A DNA stretch of 60,268 bases from Acrocarpospora pleiomorpha. Lineage in GTDB: Bacteria; Actinomycetota; Actinomycetes; Streptosporangiales; Streptosporangiaceae. The notes below the pieces were generated by a model. It did no database searches. It was given only the letters and a program-made list of their open reading frames with translations, and had not been told where the DNA came from. Both the position numbers and the translations under genes were made by a program. Positions 40,269 to 48,380 of the stretch are shown here, one piece after another. Position 1 is the first letter of the stretch. Each line of letters opens with the position of its first letter. The stretch covers positions 50,468 to 110,735 of the forward strand of contig NZ_BLAF01000039.1 in NCBI RefSeq assembly GCF_009687885.1. The letters are read 5' to 3'.

Positions 40269-41027
40269 ATGAGCGCCGGTCGGGGTCCCATCGGCGGCCT
40301 TCCTCGCCCCAGGTCGGCCGCCCGTCTCGGTCAGCGGACGCGGTACGCCCTTCTCGTCACCGTGGTGATCTGCGTCGCCGTGGCCGTCCCGCCCCTGCTG
40401 ATCCCCCGGCAGGATGACCGCGCGGAGGCTTCGGGCGCGCAGGGCTCGGTGCCCAGCGAGGTGCCGGTCCCAAGGATCAGCGCGAGCACTCCGCGTCCGA
40501 CCCCCACGCCCGGACGCCCGCGCGTCCCCTCCTGCGCCGCCCCGCGAGGCTCGGCGGTCTTGGAGATCACGCCAGTCCCGGCCTGCTCGATCTACGCGTC
40601 GGCGCTCGGCACGGGCTGGCAGGCGTCCGGAAGCGGGACGAACGTCACACCCGGTCGCCCGGTGCCTGACAGCGACCAGATCGCCATCAGGATCCAGAAA
40701 CGGACCAAAACCCGCGAGCAGCCCGCGACCGTGACGCTGCTGGCGGCCTCACCCGTGGCGATGGGCGCGGGCACCCGGCTGCGCCTGCGCGTCTACGGCG
40801 GCCGGCAGTACGGCACCATCCTCCGGTTGTCCGCCTCACCCTCGGCGGGGCGGGCGGGCGCCAAGACCGTGACGCTTCAGGCGCCCCCGGAGCGCTGGGC
40901 CGCCTTCGTCGTCCACGTGGGCGCCCTGTCGCCTGGGCGCCTGCGCCGGATCGACCTCGCCATCGCCACCGACCAGCTGCCGCAGGCGTACGAGTTCTAC
41001 CTCGACGACATCACGCTGGGGAAGTGA
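40269..41027 (+). CDS. Membrane-anchored protein with carbohydrate-binding-like fold
   Basis: 252-aa protein with a single N-terminal membrane helix (RYALLVTVVICVAVAVPPLL), a Ser/Pro/Thr linker and an external beta-rich domain of about 160 aa. The end, YEFYLDDITLGK, and the TRLRLRVYGGRQYGTILRLS strand resemble jelly-roll carbohydrate-binding modules. Two Cys near the domain start (PSCAAP, PACSIY) may pair. The stop is 1 bp before the histidine kinase start, so the three genes form an operon and this protein may be an accessory sensor. Family not recognised with certainty. Confidence 0.6.
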   Translation: MSAGRGPIGGLPRPRSAARLGQRTRYALLVTVVICVAVAVPPLLIPRQDDRAEASGAQGSVPSEVPVPRISASTPRPTPTPGRPRVPSCAAPRGSAVLEITPVPACSIYASALGTGWQASGSGTNVTPGRPVPDSDQIAIRIQKRTKTREQPATVTLLAASPVAMGAGTRLRLRVYGGRQYGTILRLSASPSAGRAGAKTVTLQAPPERWAAFVVHVGALSPGRLRRIDLAIATDQLPQAYEFYLDDITLGK

Positions 41028-41028
41028 G

Positions 41029-42228
41029 ATGGCCGCGGCAGTCGGGCAGTTGCGGGTCGACGGCGTGGATCCGCTGGTCGCGCCCGCCGCCATCTGCCGC
41101 GCGGTGATGCTGGGCAGGGCCGCGGTCGTGCTCACCTCCGCCGGGGCCGGGCTGCTGCTGGTGGCCGGCACCTGGCGGGTGCTGTCGGTGATCGCCGTGA
41201 CCGTACTCGCCACGGTCGCCGAGGTGACCGTGCTTACCCGGCACCCGGCCGTGGTCCGTCGCGCGCTGCCTGTCATCGGAGTGGACTGGCTGGCGGCCAC
41301 GGGCATTCTGCTGCTGAGCAAGGGGGGCATGGCGTACTTCTGCTTCGCGGCCGGGTCCGCGGTGCTGGCCGGCGCGCTGCTCGGCATGCGCGCCCTGGGG
41401 ATCTGGGCCGTCCAGGCCGCCTTCGGGTTCGCCGCCGCGGCGTGGGCTCTGCGGGCGACGCCGTACGCGCCGGACGTCGCCGCGTTCGTCATGGCGTTTC
41501 CCATGCTCAGCGTGCTCGCGGGTATGGGCGGGGCGGTGGCCGCCGCCGCGCTGGTGCGCTACGTCGAGCTGACGGTGGAGGTGGCGGCCTCCGCGCAGCG
41601 GTCCGCGGCGGCCGACGAACGGGCCCGGCTCGCCCGCGAGCTGCACGACTCCGTCAGCAAGACGCTGCGTGGAGTGTCGTTCGCCGCCCTGGCGCTCCCG
41701 TCGTCCCTGCGCCGTCACCCCGCCCTGGCCGAGCAACTCGCCGACACCGTCTCCCGGGGCGCCGAGGTGGCCGCGCGGGAGGCCAGGCAACTGCTGGAAG
41801 GGCTGCGCGGCGACGTGCCGGACCGATCCTTCGAGGACACCGTCCAGGAGGTCTGCCGATCCTGGCAGGACCATTCCGGTGTCGCCACGCGGGTGACGGT
41901 GGCGTGCGCGGAGCCCGGCGTCACCGTCCGGTACGAGATCGTCCGCGTGCTTCAGGAGGCGCTGACCAACGTGCGGCGGCACGCCTTCGCCTCCCACGTG
42001 ACCATCCGACTGATCCAGTCCGGTGGTCTGCTGGAGCTGATCGTCGGCGACGACGGCATCGGCTTCACCATGCCCGAGGAGCTCGGCCGGTTGCAGTCAC
42101 AGGGACATTTCGGGCTGGTCGGCATGGCGGAGCGGGCGCGGGCGGTCGGCGGCCACCTGCGGGTGCGGTCCTTCCCCGGGGCGGGCACCGTGGTCACGGT
42201 CTGCGTGCCGGTGTCCGTGACAACGTGA
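41029..42228 (+). CDS. NarL-family sensor histidine kinase
   Basis: 399-aa membrane kinase. About five hydrophobic segments occupy residues 25-175. The dimerisation/phosphoacceptor helix reads RLARELHDSVSKTLRGVSFA with the HisKA_3-type His-Asp. The ATPase domain has EALTNVRRHAFASHV (N box) and GDDGIGFTMPEE (G1). FGLVGMAERARAVGG and GTVVTV complete the domain. It is coupled to the response regulator that follows by 7 bp. The signal is not evident. Confidence 0.92.
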   Translation: MAAAVGQLRVDGVDPLVAPAAICRAVMLGRAAVVLTSAGAGLLLVAGTWRVLSVIAVTVLATVAEVTVLTRHPAVVRRALPVIGVDWLAATGILLLSKGGMAYFCFAAGSAVLAGALLGMRALGIWAVQAAFGFAAAAWALRATPYAPDVAAFVMAFPMLSVLAGMGGAVAAAALVRYVELTVEVAASAQRSAAADERARLARELHDSVSKTLRGVSFAALALPSSLRRHPALAEQLADTVSRGAEVAAREARQLLEGLRGDVPDRSFEDTVQEVCRSWQDHSGVATRVTVACAEPGVTVRYEIVRVLQEALTNVRRHAFASHVTIRLIQSGGLLELIVGDDGIGFTMPEELGRLQSQGHFGLVGMAERARAVGGHLRVRSFPGAGTVVTVCVPVSVTT

Positions 42229-42235
42229 TGAAGTG

Positions 42236-42916
42236 ATGGATGTGAGCCAGGTGATCGACGTTCTGATCGTCGACGACAACCCGATCGTCCGCGCCGCCAT
42301 GTCCGCGTTCCTGGGCGCCGACGACCGGGTTCGGGTGGTGGGCGAGGCGAGCAACGGGCACGAAGGGCTCGCGGTCGCCCGCCGGCTGCGTCCCACGGTG
42401 ACCTTGCTGGACCATCGCATGCCCATCGCCGACGGGCTGTCGGTCGTGAGCGAGCTGAGCCAGTACACCAGGGTGCTGGCGCTGACCAGCGACTACACCG
42501 AAAGCCTCATCGCGTCGATGCTGCGTGGCGGCGTGCGCGGGTACCTGGTGCACGGCCAGTTCGATCCGCCGGAGCTGCTGCGCGCCGTGCTGGCCGTCGC
42601 CGAGGGCCGGGGCTGGCTCTCGCCGGTGGCCGCGTCGGTCGCGACCTCGCTGGTACGGGGACAGGCCGAGCGTGACCAGGAGCAACGCGAACGGGCCGAG
42701 CGGCGGCATGCCGTACAGACGAGGTTCGGGATCACCAGGCGCGAGCGCGAGGTGCTGAATCTTCTGGCCCAGGGGCTGAGCAACGCGTCCATCGCCATCC
42801 GTCTGGGCCTGACGGAGAAGACCGTGAAGAACCACCTCAACAGCGTTTTCGGCAAGCTCAACGTGAGCAGCAGGACCGAGGCCGTCCTGGTCTGGACCGG
42901 CGGCACGCGCACCTGA
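42236..42916 (+). CDS. NarL/LuxR-family response regulator
   Basis: 226-aa regulator. I start at ATG 42236; a GTG lies one codon before. The receiver has IDVLIVDDNPIVRAAM (acidic pocket), LLDHRMP with the phospho-Asp (the usual Leu is His), and ALTSDY. The output domain has ITRREREVLNLLAQGLSNAS and LTEKTVKNHLNSVFGKLNVS (HTH). It probably controls the upstream membrane protein or the DUF1996 gene 187 bp downstream. Partner of the preceding kinase. Confidence 0.93.
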   Translation: MDVSQVIDVLIVDDNPIVRAAMSAFLGADDRVRVVGEASNGHEGLAVARRLRPTVTLLDHRMPIADGLSVVSELSQYTRVLALTSDYTESLIASMLRGGVRGYLVHGQFDPPELLRAVLAVAEGRGWLSPVAASVATSLVRGQAERDQEQRERAERRHAVQTRFGITRREREVLNLLAQGLSNASIAIRLGLTEKTVKNHLNSVFGKLNVSSRTEAVLVWTGGTRT

Positions 42917-43102
42917 CACGTCCGTGCGGCGGCCCGGGAATTGGGCCATGACGCTCGCCTAGTACGGGACTTTCTGCCTAAATCCACAGGCGTCTGGGTG
43001 GCTAACGTTCGACCCGCGCCACGCGATTCGCCCCCTGGTGACTCCACCGGCAGATCCGAACGCGGGCCTCGCCCCCGGCCGTCTCACTGCGAAGGAAAAT
43101 CG

Positions 43103-44032
43103 ATGTCAGACCACACGGTTCGCCCCAGCTCCGCGTCGCGGCGTCAATGGAGCCGGGCGGCCGGGACGGCTGTGCTCGCCTCGGGCCTGCTGCTGGCCGC
43201 GCACCCGTTCCTGCTTCCGTCCTCCGCCGCCGCCACGGGAAAGCCGACCGTGGCACCGACGTTCTCCGGACCGCCGCCGTTCGCCCAGTACCGCGAGATC
43301 CACGCCAACTGCAAGGTCACTCACCACCTGTCCGACGACCCGATCGTCTATCCGGGCCTACCGGGGGCGGCCCACAACCACACCTTCGCGGGGAACACGA
43401 CCACGAACGCCAACTCGACCAGGTCCTCCCTGCTGGCAGGCGGGTCGAGTTGCCAGGACACTAAGGACAAGTCCGCCTACTGGATCCCCACGCTGTTCCA
43501 GAACGGCAAGGTGGTGGACCCGACAATCGTGACGACGTACTACAAGTCGGGCGTGAAGGACTACCGGACAGTCCAGCCTTTCCCCGCTGGTTTCCGGCTG
43601 ATCGTGGGCGACATGCGCACGGCTTCCGCCGCGGACTTCAAGGGCAACTGGACCTGCGGCGGCAATACCTACAACACCTTCCCGAAGTCCTGCCCGTCCG
43701 GCAGTTCGCTGATCGTCCGACTGAAGGCTCCGAGCTGCTGGAACGGCCGCGACCTGGACACGGCCGACCACAAAAGCCACATGGCCTACCCCGTGAAAAA
43801 CGTCTGCCCGGCGTCGTTCCCGATCCCGCTGCCGATGCTGGAAATCAAGGTCCCCTACAAGCTCCCCGGCGGGAAGACCGACGGCCTCGCCTACTCCTCC
43901 GGCGCGAGCTACTCCTTCCACTACGACTTCATGGAGGCGTGGGAGGGCGGACGGCAGGCCGAGCTGGTGAAGCACTGCATCAACGGCGGCCGCCAGTGCA
44001 ACGGTTACGGGATCGACCAGCACAAGCCCTGA
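43103..44032 (+). CDS. Secreted DUF1996 protein (second copy)
   Basis: 309-aa exported protein with ATG 43103 after GAAGGAAAAT and a long twin-Arg-free signal peptide to about residue 45. The DUF1996 domain fills the rest: NCKVTHHLSDDPIVYPGLPG, AAHNHTFAGNTTTNANSTRS, SAYWIPTLFQNGKVVDPT, CWNGRDLDTADHKSHMAYP and a terminal SFHYDFMEAWEGG. It shares the same landmarks with the protein at 4.1-5.6 kb but lacks the discoidin domain and linker. It follows a two-component system and ends at a strong terminator. Confidence 0.9.
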   Translation: MSDHTVRPSSASRRQWSRAAGTAVLASGLLLAAHPFLLPSSAAATGKPTVAPTFSGPPPFAQYREIHANCKVTHHLSDDPIVYPGLPGAAHNHTFAGNTTTNANSTRSSLLAGGSSCQDTKDKSAYWIPTLFQNGKVVDPTIVTTYYKSGVKDYRTVQPFPAGFRLIVGDMRTASAADFKGNWTCGGNTYNTFPKSCPSGSSLIVRLKAPSCWNGRDLDTADHKSHMAYPVKNVCPASFPIPLPMLEIKVPYKLPGGKTDGLAYSSGASYSFHYDFMEAWEGGRQAELVKHCINGGRQCNGYGIDQHKP

Positions 44033-44069
44033 CGGAAACCACGACGCGCGGTGCCTCCGTGCTCGATTG

Positions 44070-44102
44070 GAACGGCGTGCGCTCTCGGGGCGCACGCCGT
44101 TC
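44070..44102 (+). terminator. 13-bp hairpin terminator after DUF1996
   Basis: GAACGGCGTGCGC (44070-44082) and its exact complement (44090-44102), 7-nt loop, 38 bp past the stop. The rest of the gap to 44254 contains the promoter region for the protease; no gene seen. Confidence 0.8.
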
Positions 44103-44254
44103 ACGAGGCCCCTGTATCGAACATGTGATCTAAAACTTCTAGGACCAGAGGCCCGGCCAAGGTTACGATCTTGCTGATCGCCGGCCGGGTTGATCGGCCG
44201 GCTCTCCGCTGACGGGGCGCCGAGACCGCCCCATGACTGGATGGGAGATCGATC

Positions 44255-45295
44255 TTGAGGCGTGCGCTGATCGCGTTAGGTGTCGGCTTGAGCGTGCTGG
44301 GTTCCGCGGTCGTCACCGAGCCGGCACAGGCCGCGAGTGTGGTGGTGGTCCCGTTGGCTCCCACGGTGACGGTGGCACAGCAGGTCGCGAGGTTCTGGCT
44401 CGCCGACGGAGCCGCCAACCTGAGGAACGCCACGCCATACGCCGTACGGACCGCGGTCAGCGGGGAACGCCTGTCGACGGACATCGCTCCGGACGGCCCT
44501 CCGGGTTCTATCCCGCCAGTGGAGGGGCCGGCCCAGCCGGAGGGGAGTATGCCCACGACCTCGGGCAAGGTGTTCTTCATCGGCAGCGACCTCCAGCCGC
44601 ACTGGTGCACCGGCACGGCTGTGCAGTCGCCCTACCGGAACGTCGTCGCGACAGCGGCTCACTGCCTGTTGGACACCGAGGCCCCGGCCGGCCCGCTCGC
44701 CAACTGGGTCTTCGCCCCCGGCTACTCCGAGGGCATGACCCCGTTCGGCCTGTACGTCGGGAAGCAGGCCATCGCTCACTATGACTTCGACGACATCCGG
44801 GACTACGACCACGACTTCGCCTTCGTCAACGTGTACAGCGGTGTCGTCTTCTCTTCTCCGGACGTACTGACCAATGTCGGGAGGCTCGCCGACAACGTCG
44901 GCGGCCAGGGACTCGCGTTCAACCAGCCGCCCGCACCCACGGTCGACGTCTTCGGCTATCCCGCCGGCCCCAACCCCGACGGCAGTCGGCCCTACACGGG
45001 TGGCACCCTCGAACGGTCGACCGGGTCGACGTTCGCGATGAAGGTCACGGGCCTCCCCGCGAACCAGCCCATCGGCGTGGACTCCCCGTTCACCGGTGAA
45101 GGCTCACTCGGGTCCTCATGGCTGACCCATTACACGAGCGACAGCCGTACCGGCTATCTCAACGGCATCACGATCAGCGTTTCCGATACAGATGGCGACA
45201 ATCGCTACGACACCGGCGTCTCGTCGTACTTCGACGGTGAGTCGTACTCGGTCTACCGAGCCGCCGCCACCCGCTGGAGCGGCTCAATCGCTTAA
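44255..45295 (+). CDS. Secreted trypsin-like serine protease
   Basis: 346-aa exported protein starting at TTG 44255 with GGGAGATC upstream. A signal peptide (RRALIALGVGLSVLGSAVV then TEPAQA) and a pro-region of about 70 residues precede the protease domain. The catalytic His is in VVATAAHCLLD, the Asp in DYDHDFAFV and the Ser in GEGSLGSSWL, where the usual G-D-S-G-G-P is modified to G-E-G-S-L-G-S-S. WCTGTAV and AHCLLD Cys may pair. The altered Ser loop leaves activity to be tested. It ends 11 bp from the convergent efflux gene. Confidence 0.85.
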   Translation: MRRALIALGVGLSVLGSAVVTEPAQAASVVVVPLAPTVTVAQQVARFWLADGAANLRNATPYAVRTAVSGERLSTDIAPDGPPGSIPPVEGPAQPEGSMPTTSGKVFFIGSDLQPHWCTGTAVQSPYRNVVATAAHCLLDTEAPAGPLANWVFAPGYSEGMTPFGLYVGKQAIAHYDFDDIRDYDHDFAFVNVYSGVVFSSPDVLTNVGRLADNVGGQGLAFNQPPAPTVDVFGYPAGPNPDGSRPYTGGTLERSTGSTFAMKVTGLPANQPIGVDSPFTGEGSLGSSWLTHYTSDSRTGYLNGITISVSDTDGDNRYDTGVSSYFDGESYSVYRAAATRWSGSIA

Positions 45296-45306
45296 CACCT
45301 GGGGTT

Positions 45307-46773
45307 TCAGTGGCCGTGTCCCCCGATCCCGCCGGCGTTGTCCGCTCGGGCCGGTAGGAGCAGGGCGGTGATGATCACGGCCACGGACAGCACCGCGCCG
45401 ATGATGAAGGCGAGCCGCATGCCGTCGAGATTGGCGAGCGCCTCCGTGGCTCCCGTGGATCTGAGGGCATCGGCTCGCGCGCTCATCACAGTGATCACGA
45501 GCGCGGTGCCGATGGCCGCGGCGACCTGTTGCAGCGTGCCCAGGATCGAGCTGGCGTGGGAGTAGAGCGGCGGTGAAACCGCTCCGAGCCCGATGGTGAA
45601 CACCGGGGTGAAGGTCGCGGCCAGACCCACCATCAGCAGCGCGTGCAGACCGAGGATCTGCCAGAACGGCATGGTCATCGTGACCTGGGTGAAGCCGGTG
45701 AGCGCGAGCGTGATCCCGATCGCGCCGGGGATGACCAGAACCCGGCCGCCGAACCGGTCGAACAGGCGGCCGACGGTCGGACCGAGCAGTCCCATCGCGA
45801 GGCCGCCCGGCATCACGAGGAGCCCGGTCTCCAGGGCGTTGAGCCCGCGGACGTTCTGCAGGTACAGCGGCAGCAAGACCATCGAGCCGAGCATCGCCAT
45901 GAAGGCCATCGCCATCAGGATCAGCGAGACCGTGTAGGTGCGGTAGCGCAGGGTACGCAGGTCCAGCAGCGGCACGCCGCGCTTCTGCAACGACAGCTGC
46001 CGGACGACGAAGAAGGCGATGGCGACCAGACCGGCCGCCACGATCGCGACGGGGACACCTACATCACCGCCCTTGAACCGGCTGAGCCCGTAGACCAGGC
46101 CGCCGAAGCCGACGGCCGCGGTCACCACACTCAACCAGTCGATAGTGCTGAACTTAGGCTCTCCGACGTTCTGGAGCTGCTTCAACCCGCGCCATGTGAT
46201 CACGGCAGCGATGGGAAGCACCACAACGAACAGCAGCCGCCAGGACCCCAATTGGAGGATCACCCCCGAGACCGCCGGGCCCATGGCGGGCGCGACCGAG
46301 ATGGCCAGGGTGACGTTGCCCATCACCCGGCCCCGGTCCGACTCGGGCACCACCTGCATCAGCGTGGTCATCAGCAGCGGCATCATCACCGCCGTCCCGG
46401 ACGCCTGGATGATGCGCGCGCCCAGCAGCACCTCGAACGACGGCGCGACCGCGGCCAACGCCGTGCCGAGCAGGAACAAACCCATCGCGGTGGTGTACGC
46501 GCTGCGAGTGGACACCCGCTGCAGGAACCACCCGGTGATCGGGATGACAGCGGCCATGGTCAGCATGAAGGCGGTCGAGAGCCACTGCGCGGTCTGCTCG
46601 TCGATGTGCAACGCGCCCATCAGACTCGGGATCGCGTTGATCATGATCGTTTCATTGAGAATGACCACGAACGTGGCGAGCACCATCAGCCGGATCACGG
46701 CCGGGGTGCGACCTGAAACGGCGGTCGCGGACTTGGCGGGTGGGTCGAGCTGGTCGAGCTGTGGGCTGGGCAC
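45307..46773 (-). CDS. DHA2-family MFS drug efflux transporter
   Basis: 488-aa membrane transporter with about 14 helices. GTG 46773 follows GAGGTACC. Motifs include VVILNETIMINAIPSLMGAL (helix 1), the motif near QWLSTAFMLTMAAVIPITGW, GARIIQASGTAVMMPLLMTT (motif C region) and GRVMGNVTLAISVAPAMGPA. This is the EmrB/QacA-type H+ antiporter group. No regulator gene is adjacent. It diverges from the ADP-ribosylglycohydrolase gene over 383 bp. Confidence 0.92.
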   Translation of the reverse strand: MPSPQLDQLDPPAKSATAVSGRTPAVIRLMVLATFVVILNETIMINAIPSLMGALHIDEQTAQWLSTAFMLTMAAVIPITGWFLQRVSTRSAYTTAMGLFLLGTALAAVAPSFEVLLGARIIQASGTAVMMPLLMTTLMQVVPESDRGRVMGNVTLAISVAPAMGPAVSGVILQLGSWRLLFVVVLPIAAVITWRGLKQLQNVGEPKFSTIDWLSVVTAAVGFGGLVYGLSRFKGGDVGVPVAIVAAGLVAIAFFVVRQLSLQKRGVPLLDLRTLRYRTYTVSLILMAMAFMAMLGSMVLLPLYLQNVRGLNALETGLLVMPGGLAMGLLGPTVGRLFDRFGGRVLVIPGAIGITLALTGFTQVTMTMPFWQILGLHALLMVGLAATFTPVFTIGLGAVSPPLYSHASSILGTLQQVAAAIGTALVITVMSARADALRSTGATEALANLDGMRLAFIIGAVLSVAVIITALLLPARADNAGGIGGHGH

Positions 46774-47156
46774 GGTACCTCAATCGGGGTCGTCGTCGTC
46801 ATTGCTGGTGTCCCAGCCTTGGGTCTCACAAGAAGGTTGCGACCATGCAAAGGATGCCTGGCACCACCGACAAAAACTCATCACCCGTCCCCAGCATTCC
46901 GACAAGCGATACGAAATGTCACCCGGTTTTCGCCAGCGGCAGACGACGAAGAGCCACCATCACGGACCTGGCGGCGGCCAGGCCAATCGGGCGGCGGGTG
47001 GCCCCGGCCGGCCAGCCCTGCCAGGGCTGGCCGGAGAGGTTCACCGGATAACGCTCAGCAGTACGAAACGGCGTGGCCCGAGCCGGTCTCGGAGGATCGC
47101 AAATGTCGCCTTCTGTCGCTACGGTCGGTCCAGCCGTGCGAGAGGGGATCATTGTG
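46774..47156. other. 383-bp divergent gap containing a 12-bp perfect hairpin
   Basis: No gene is supported; frames here lack ribosome-binding sites and family matches. CCGGCCAGCCCT (47008-47019), loop GCC, and its exact complement (47023-47034) form a strong hairpin 122 bp upstream of the ADP-ribosylglycohydrolase start. As both flanking genes point outwards, it is not their terminator. It could be an attenuator in the leader, an operator, or the terminator of an unseen RNA. Confidence 0.5.
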
Positions 47157-48251
47157 GTGAGCTATGCCGACCCGGGCGACATTCCATTCCGGACGAGGGT
47201 GCGCGGTTGTCTGCTCGGCGGGGCAATCGGCGACGCGCTCGGCGCGCCCGTCGAGTTCGACTCGATTGTCGCCATCCGCCGCAACCATGGCGAGGCGGGG
47301 CTGGCCGACCTCGTTCCCGACTGGCGCGGCGAGATCGGTCTGATCACCGACGACACCCAGATGACGCTGTTCACCGTCGAAGGGCTGATCCGCGCCCACG
47401 TACGGGTACGGGAGAGAGGCATCGGCGGCGGTGAGGTGGATGTCGTCCGCCACGCCTACCTGCGCTGGCTCGATACCCAGGAGCACCGCTCCCCGCCGCC
47501 TGCGGACGATCTCGTCCGCACCGGCCGGCTCCGCGAGCAGACGTGGCTTTACTCGCGTCGCGCACCCGGCAACGCCTGCCTGTCCGGCCTGCGCGCCGGC
47601 CCCGGCCCGATCGCTGCTCCCGGCGCGCCGGGGCCGGTCAATCCCGGCTCCAAGGGGTGCGGCACCGTCATGCGGTCCGCCCCGTTCGGACTGGCCACCG
47701 ACGACCCGCACATGGCCTTCAAGCTTGCCGCCGACTGTGCCCAGATCACCCACGGGCACCCCACCGGCTACCTCGCTGCCGGGGCATTCGCGGCGATCAT
47801 CTCCTTCCTGATCCAGGGCAGGCCGCTGGCGGAAGCCGTACACAACACCCTTGGCCTGCTCGACGGGCAGCCCGCGCATGAAGAGACCACCGCCGCGATC
47901 CAGGCCGCAGTCGCCCTGGCCGGCGATGCGGAGCCATCGCCGGAGGCGGTGGAGACGATCGGCGGCGCATGGGTGGCCGAGGAGGCCCTCGCGATCGGGG
48001 TCTACTGTGCGCTGGTGAGCGGCGACGACATCGAGCGGGCGCTGCTGCTGGCGGTCAACCACTCCGGAGACAGCGACTCCACCGGCTCCGTCTGCGGCAA
48101 CCTCCTCGGCGCGCGGTACGGCGACGCGGCCCTCCCTCAGCGCTGGCTGTCCCGCCTGGAAGGCAGAGACGCCATCAGCGAACTCGCCGAGGACTTCACC
48201 ACCCAGTTCACCGGTGGCCGCCTCCCGTGGGACAAGTACCCCGGATGCTGA
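47157..48251 (+). CDS. ADP-ribosylglycohydrolase family protein
   Basis: 364-aa cytosolic hydrolase that removes ADP-ribose from targets (DraG/ARH family). I use GTG 47157; GTG 47154 is an equal choice, both after AGAGGGG. Metal-binding motifs: VRGCLLGGAIGDALGAPVEF, then LITDDTQMTLFT (T-D-D-T) and LAVNHSGDSDSTGSVCGNLL (D-x-D-S). The helical body is complete. The target is unknown; no ADP-ribosyltransferase gene is nearby. Confidence 0.93.
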   Translation: MSYADPGDIPFRTRVRGCLLGGAIGDALGAPVEFDSIVAIRRNHGEAGLADLVPDWRGEIGLITDDTQMTLFTVEGLIRAHVRVRERGIGGGEVDVVRHAYLRWLDTQEHRSPPPADDLVRTGRLREQTWLYSRRAPGNACLSGLRAGPGPIAAPGAPGPVNPGSKGCGTVMRSAPFGLATDDPHMAFKLAADCAQITHGHPTGYLAAGAFAAIISFLIQGRPLAEAVHNTLGLLDGQPAHEETTAAIQAAVALAGDAEPSPEAVETIGGAWVAEEALAIGVYCALVSGDDIERALLLAVNHSGDSDSTGSVCGNLLGARYGDAALPQRWLSRLEGRDAISELAEDFTTQFTGGRLPWDKYPGC

Positions 48252-48317
48252 CCCATGACCGCAGGCAACGGCCAGGGTGGACAGCGCCGACCCGCCTTGA
48301 AGACGCCTGGTCACGCT

Positions 48318-48364
48318 CACCCCCGTCGGTGGATTGCCCGGTGTACCGGCTCCCGACGGGGGTG
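48318..48364. terminator. Convergent terminator
   Basis: CACCCCCGTCGG (48318-48329) and its exact complement (48353-48364) form a 12-bp stem around a 23-nt loop between the convergent hydrolase and phytase-like genes. Confidence 0.65.
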
Positions 48365-48380
48365 GCGCGTTAGGGATTCG

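Noticed and set aside
46819..47160. 113-codon plus-strand frame in the MFS/ADP-ribosyl-hydrolase gap
   Set aside because: Runs through the strong hairpin and the next gene's start, with no family match.
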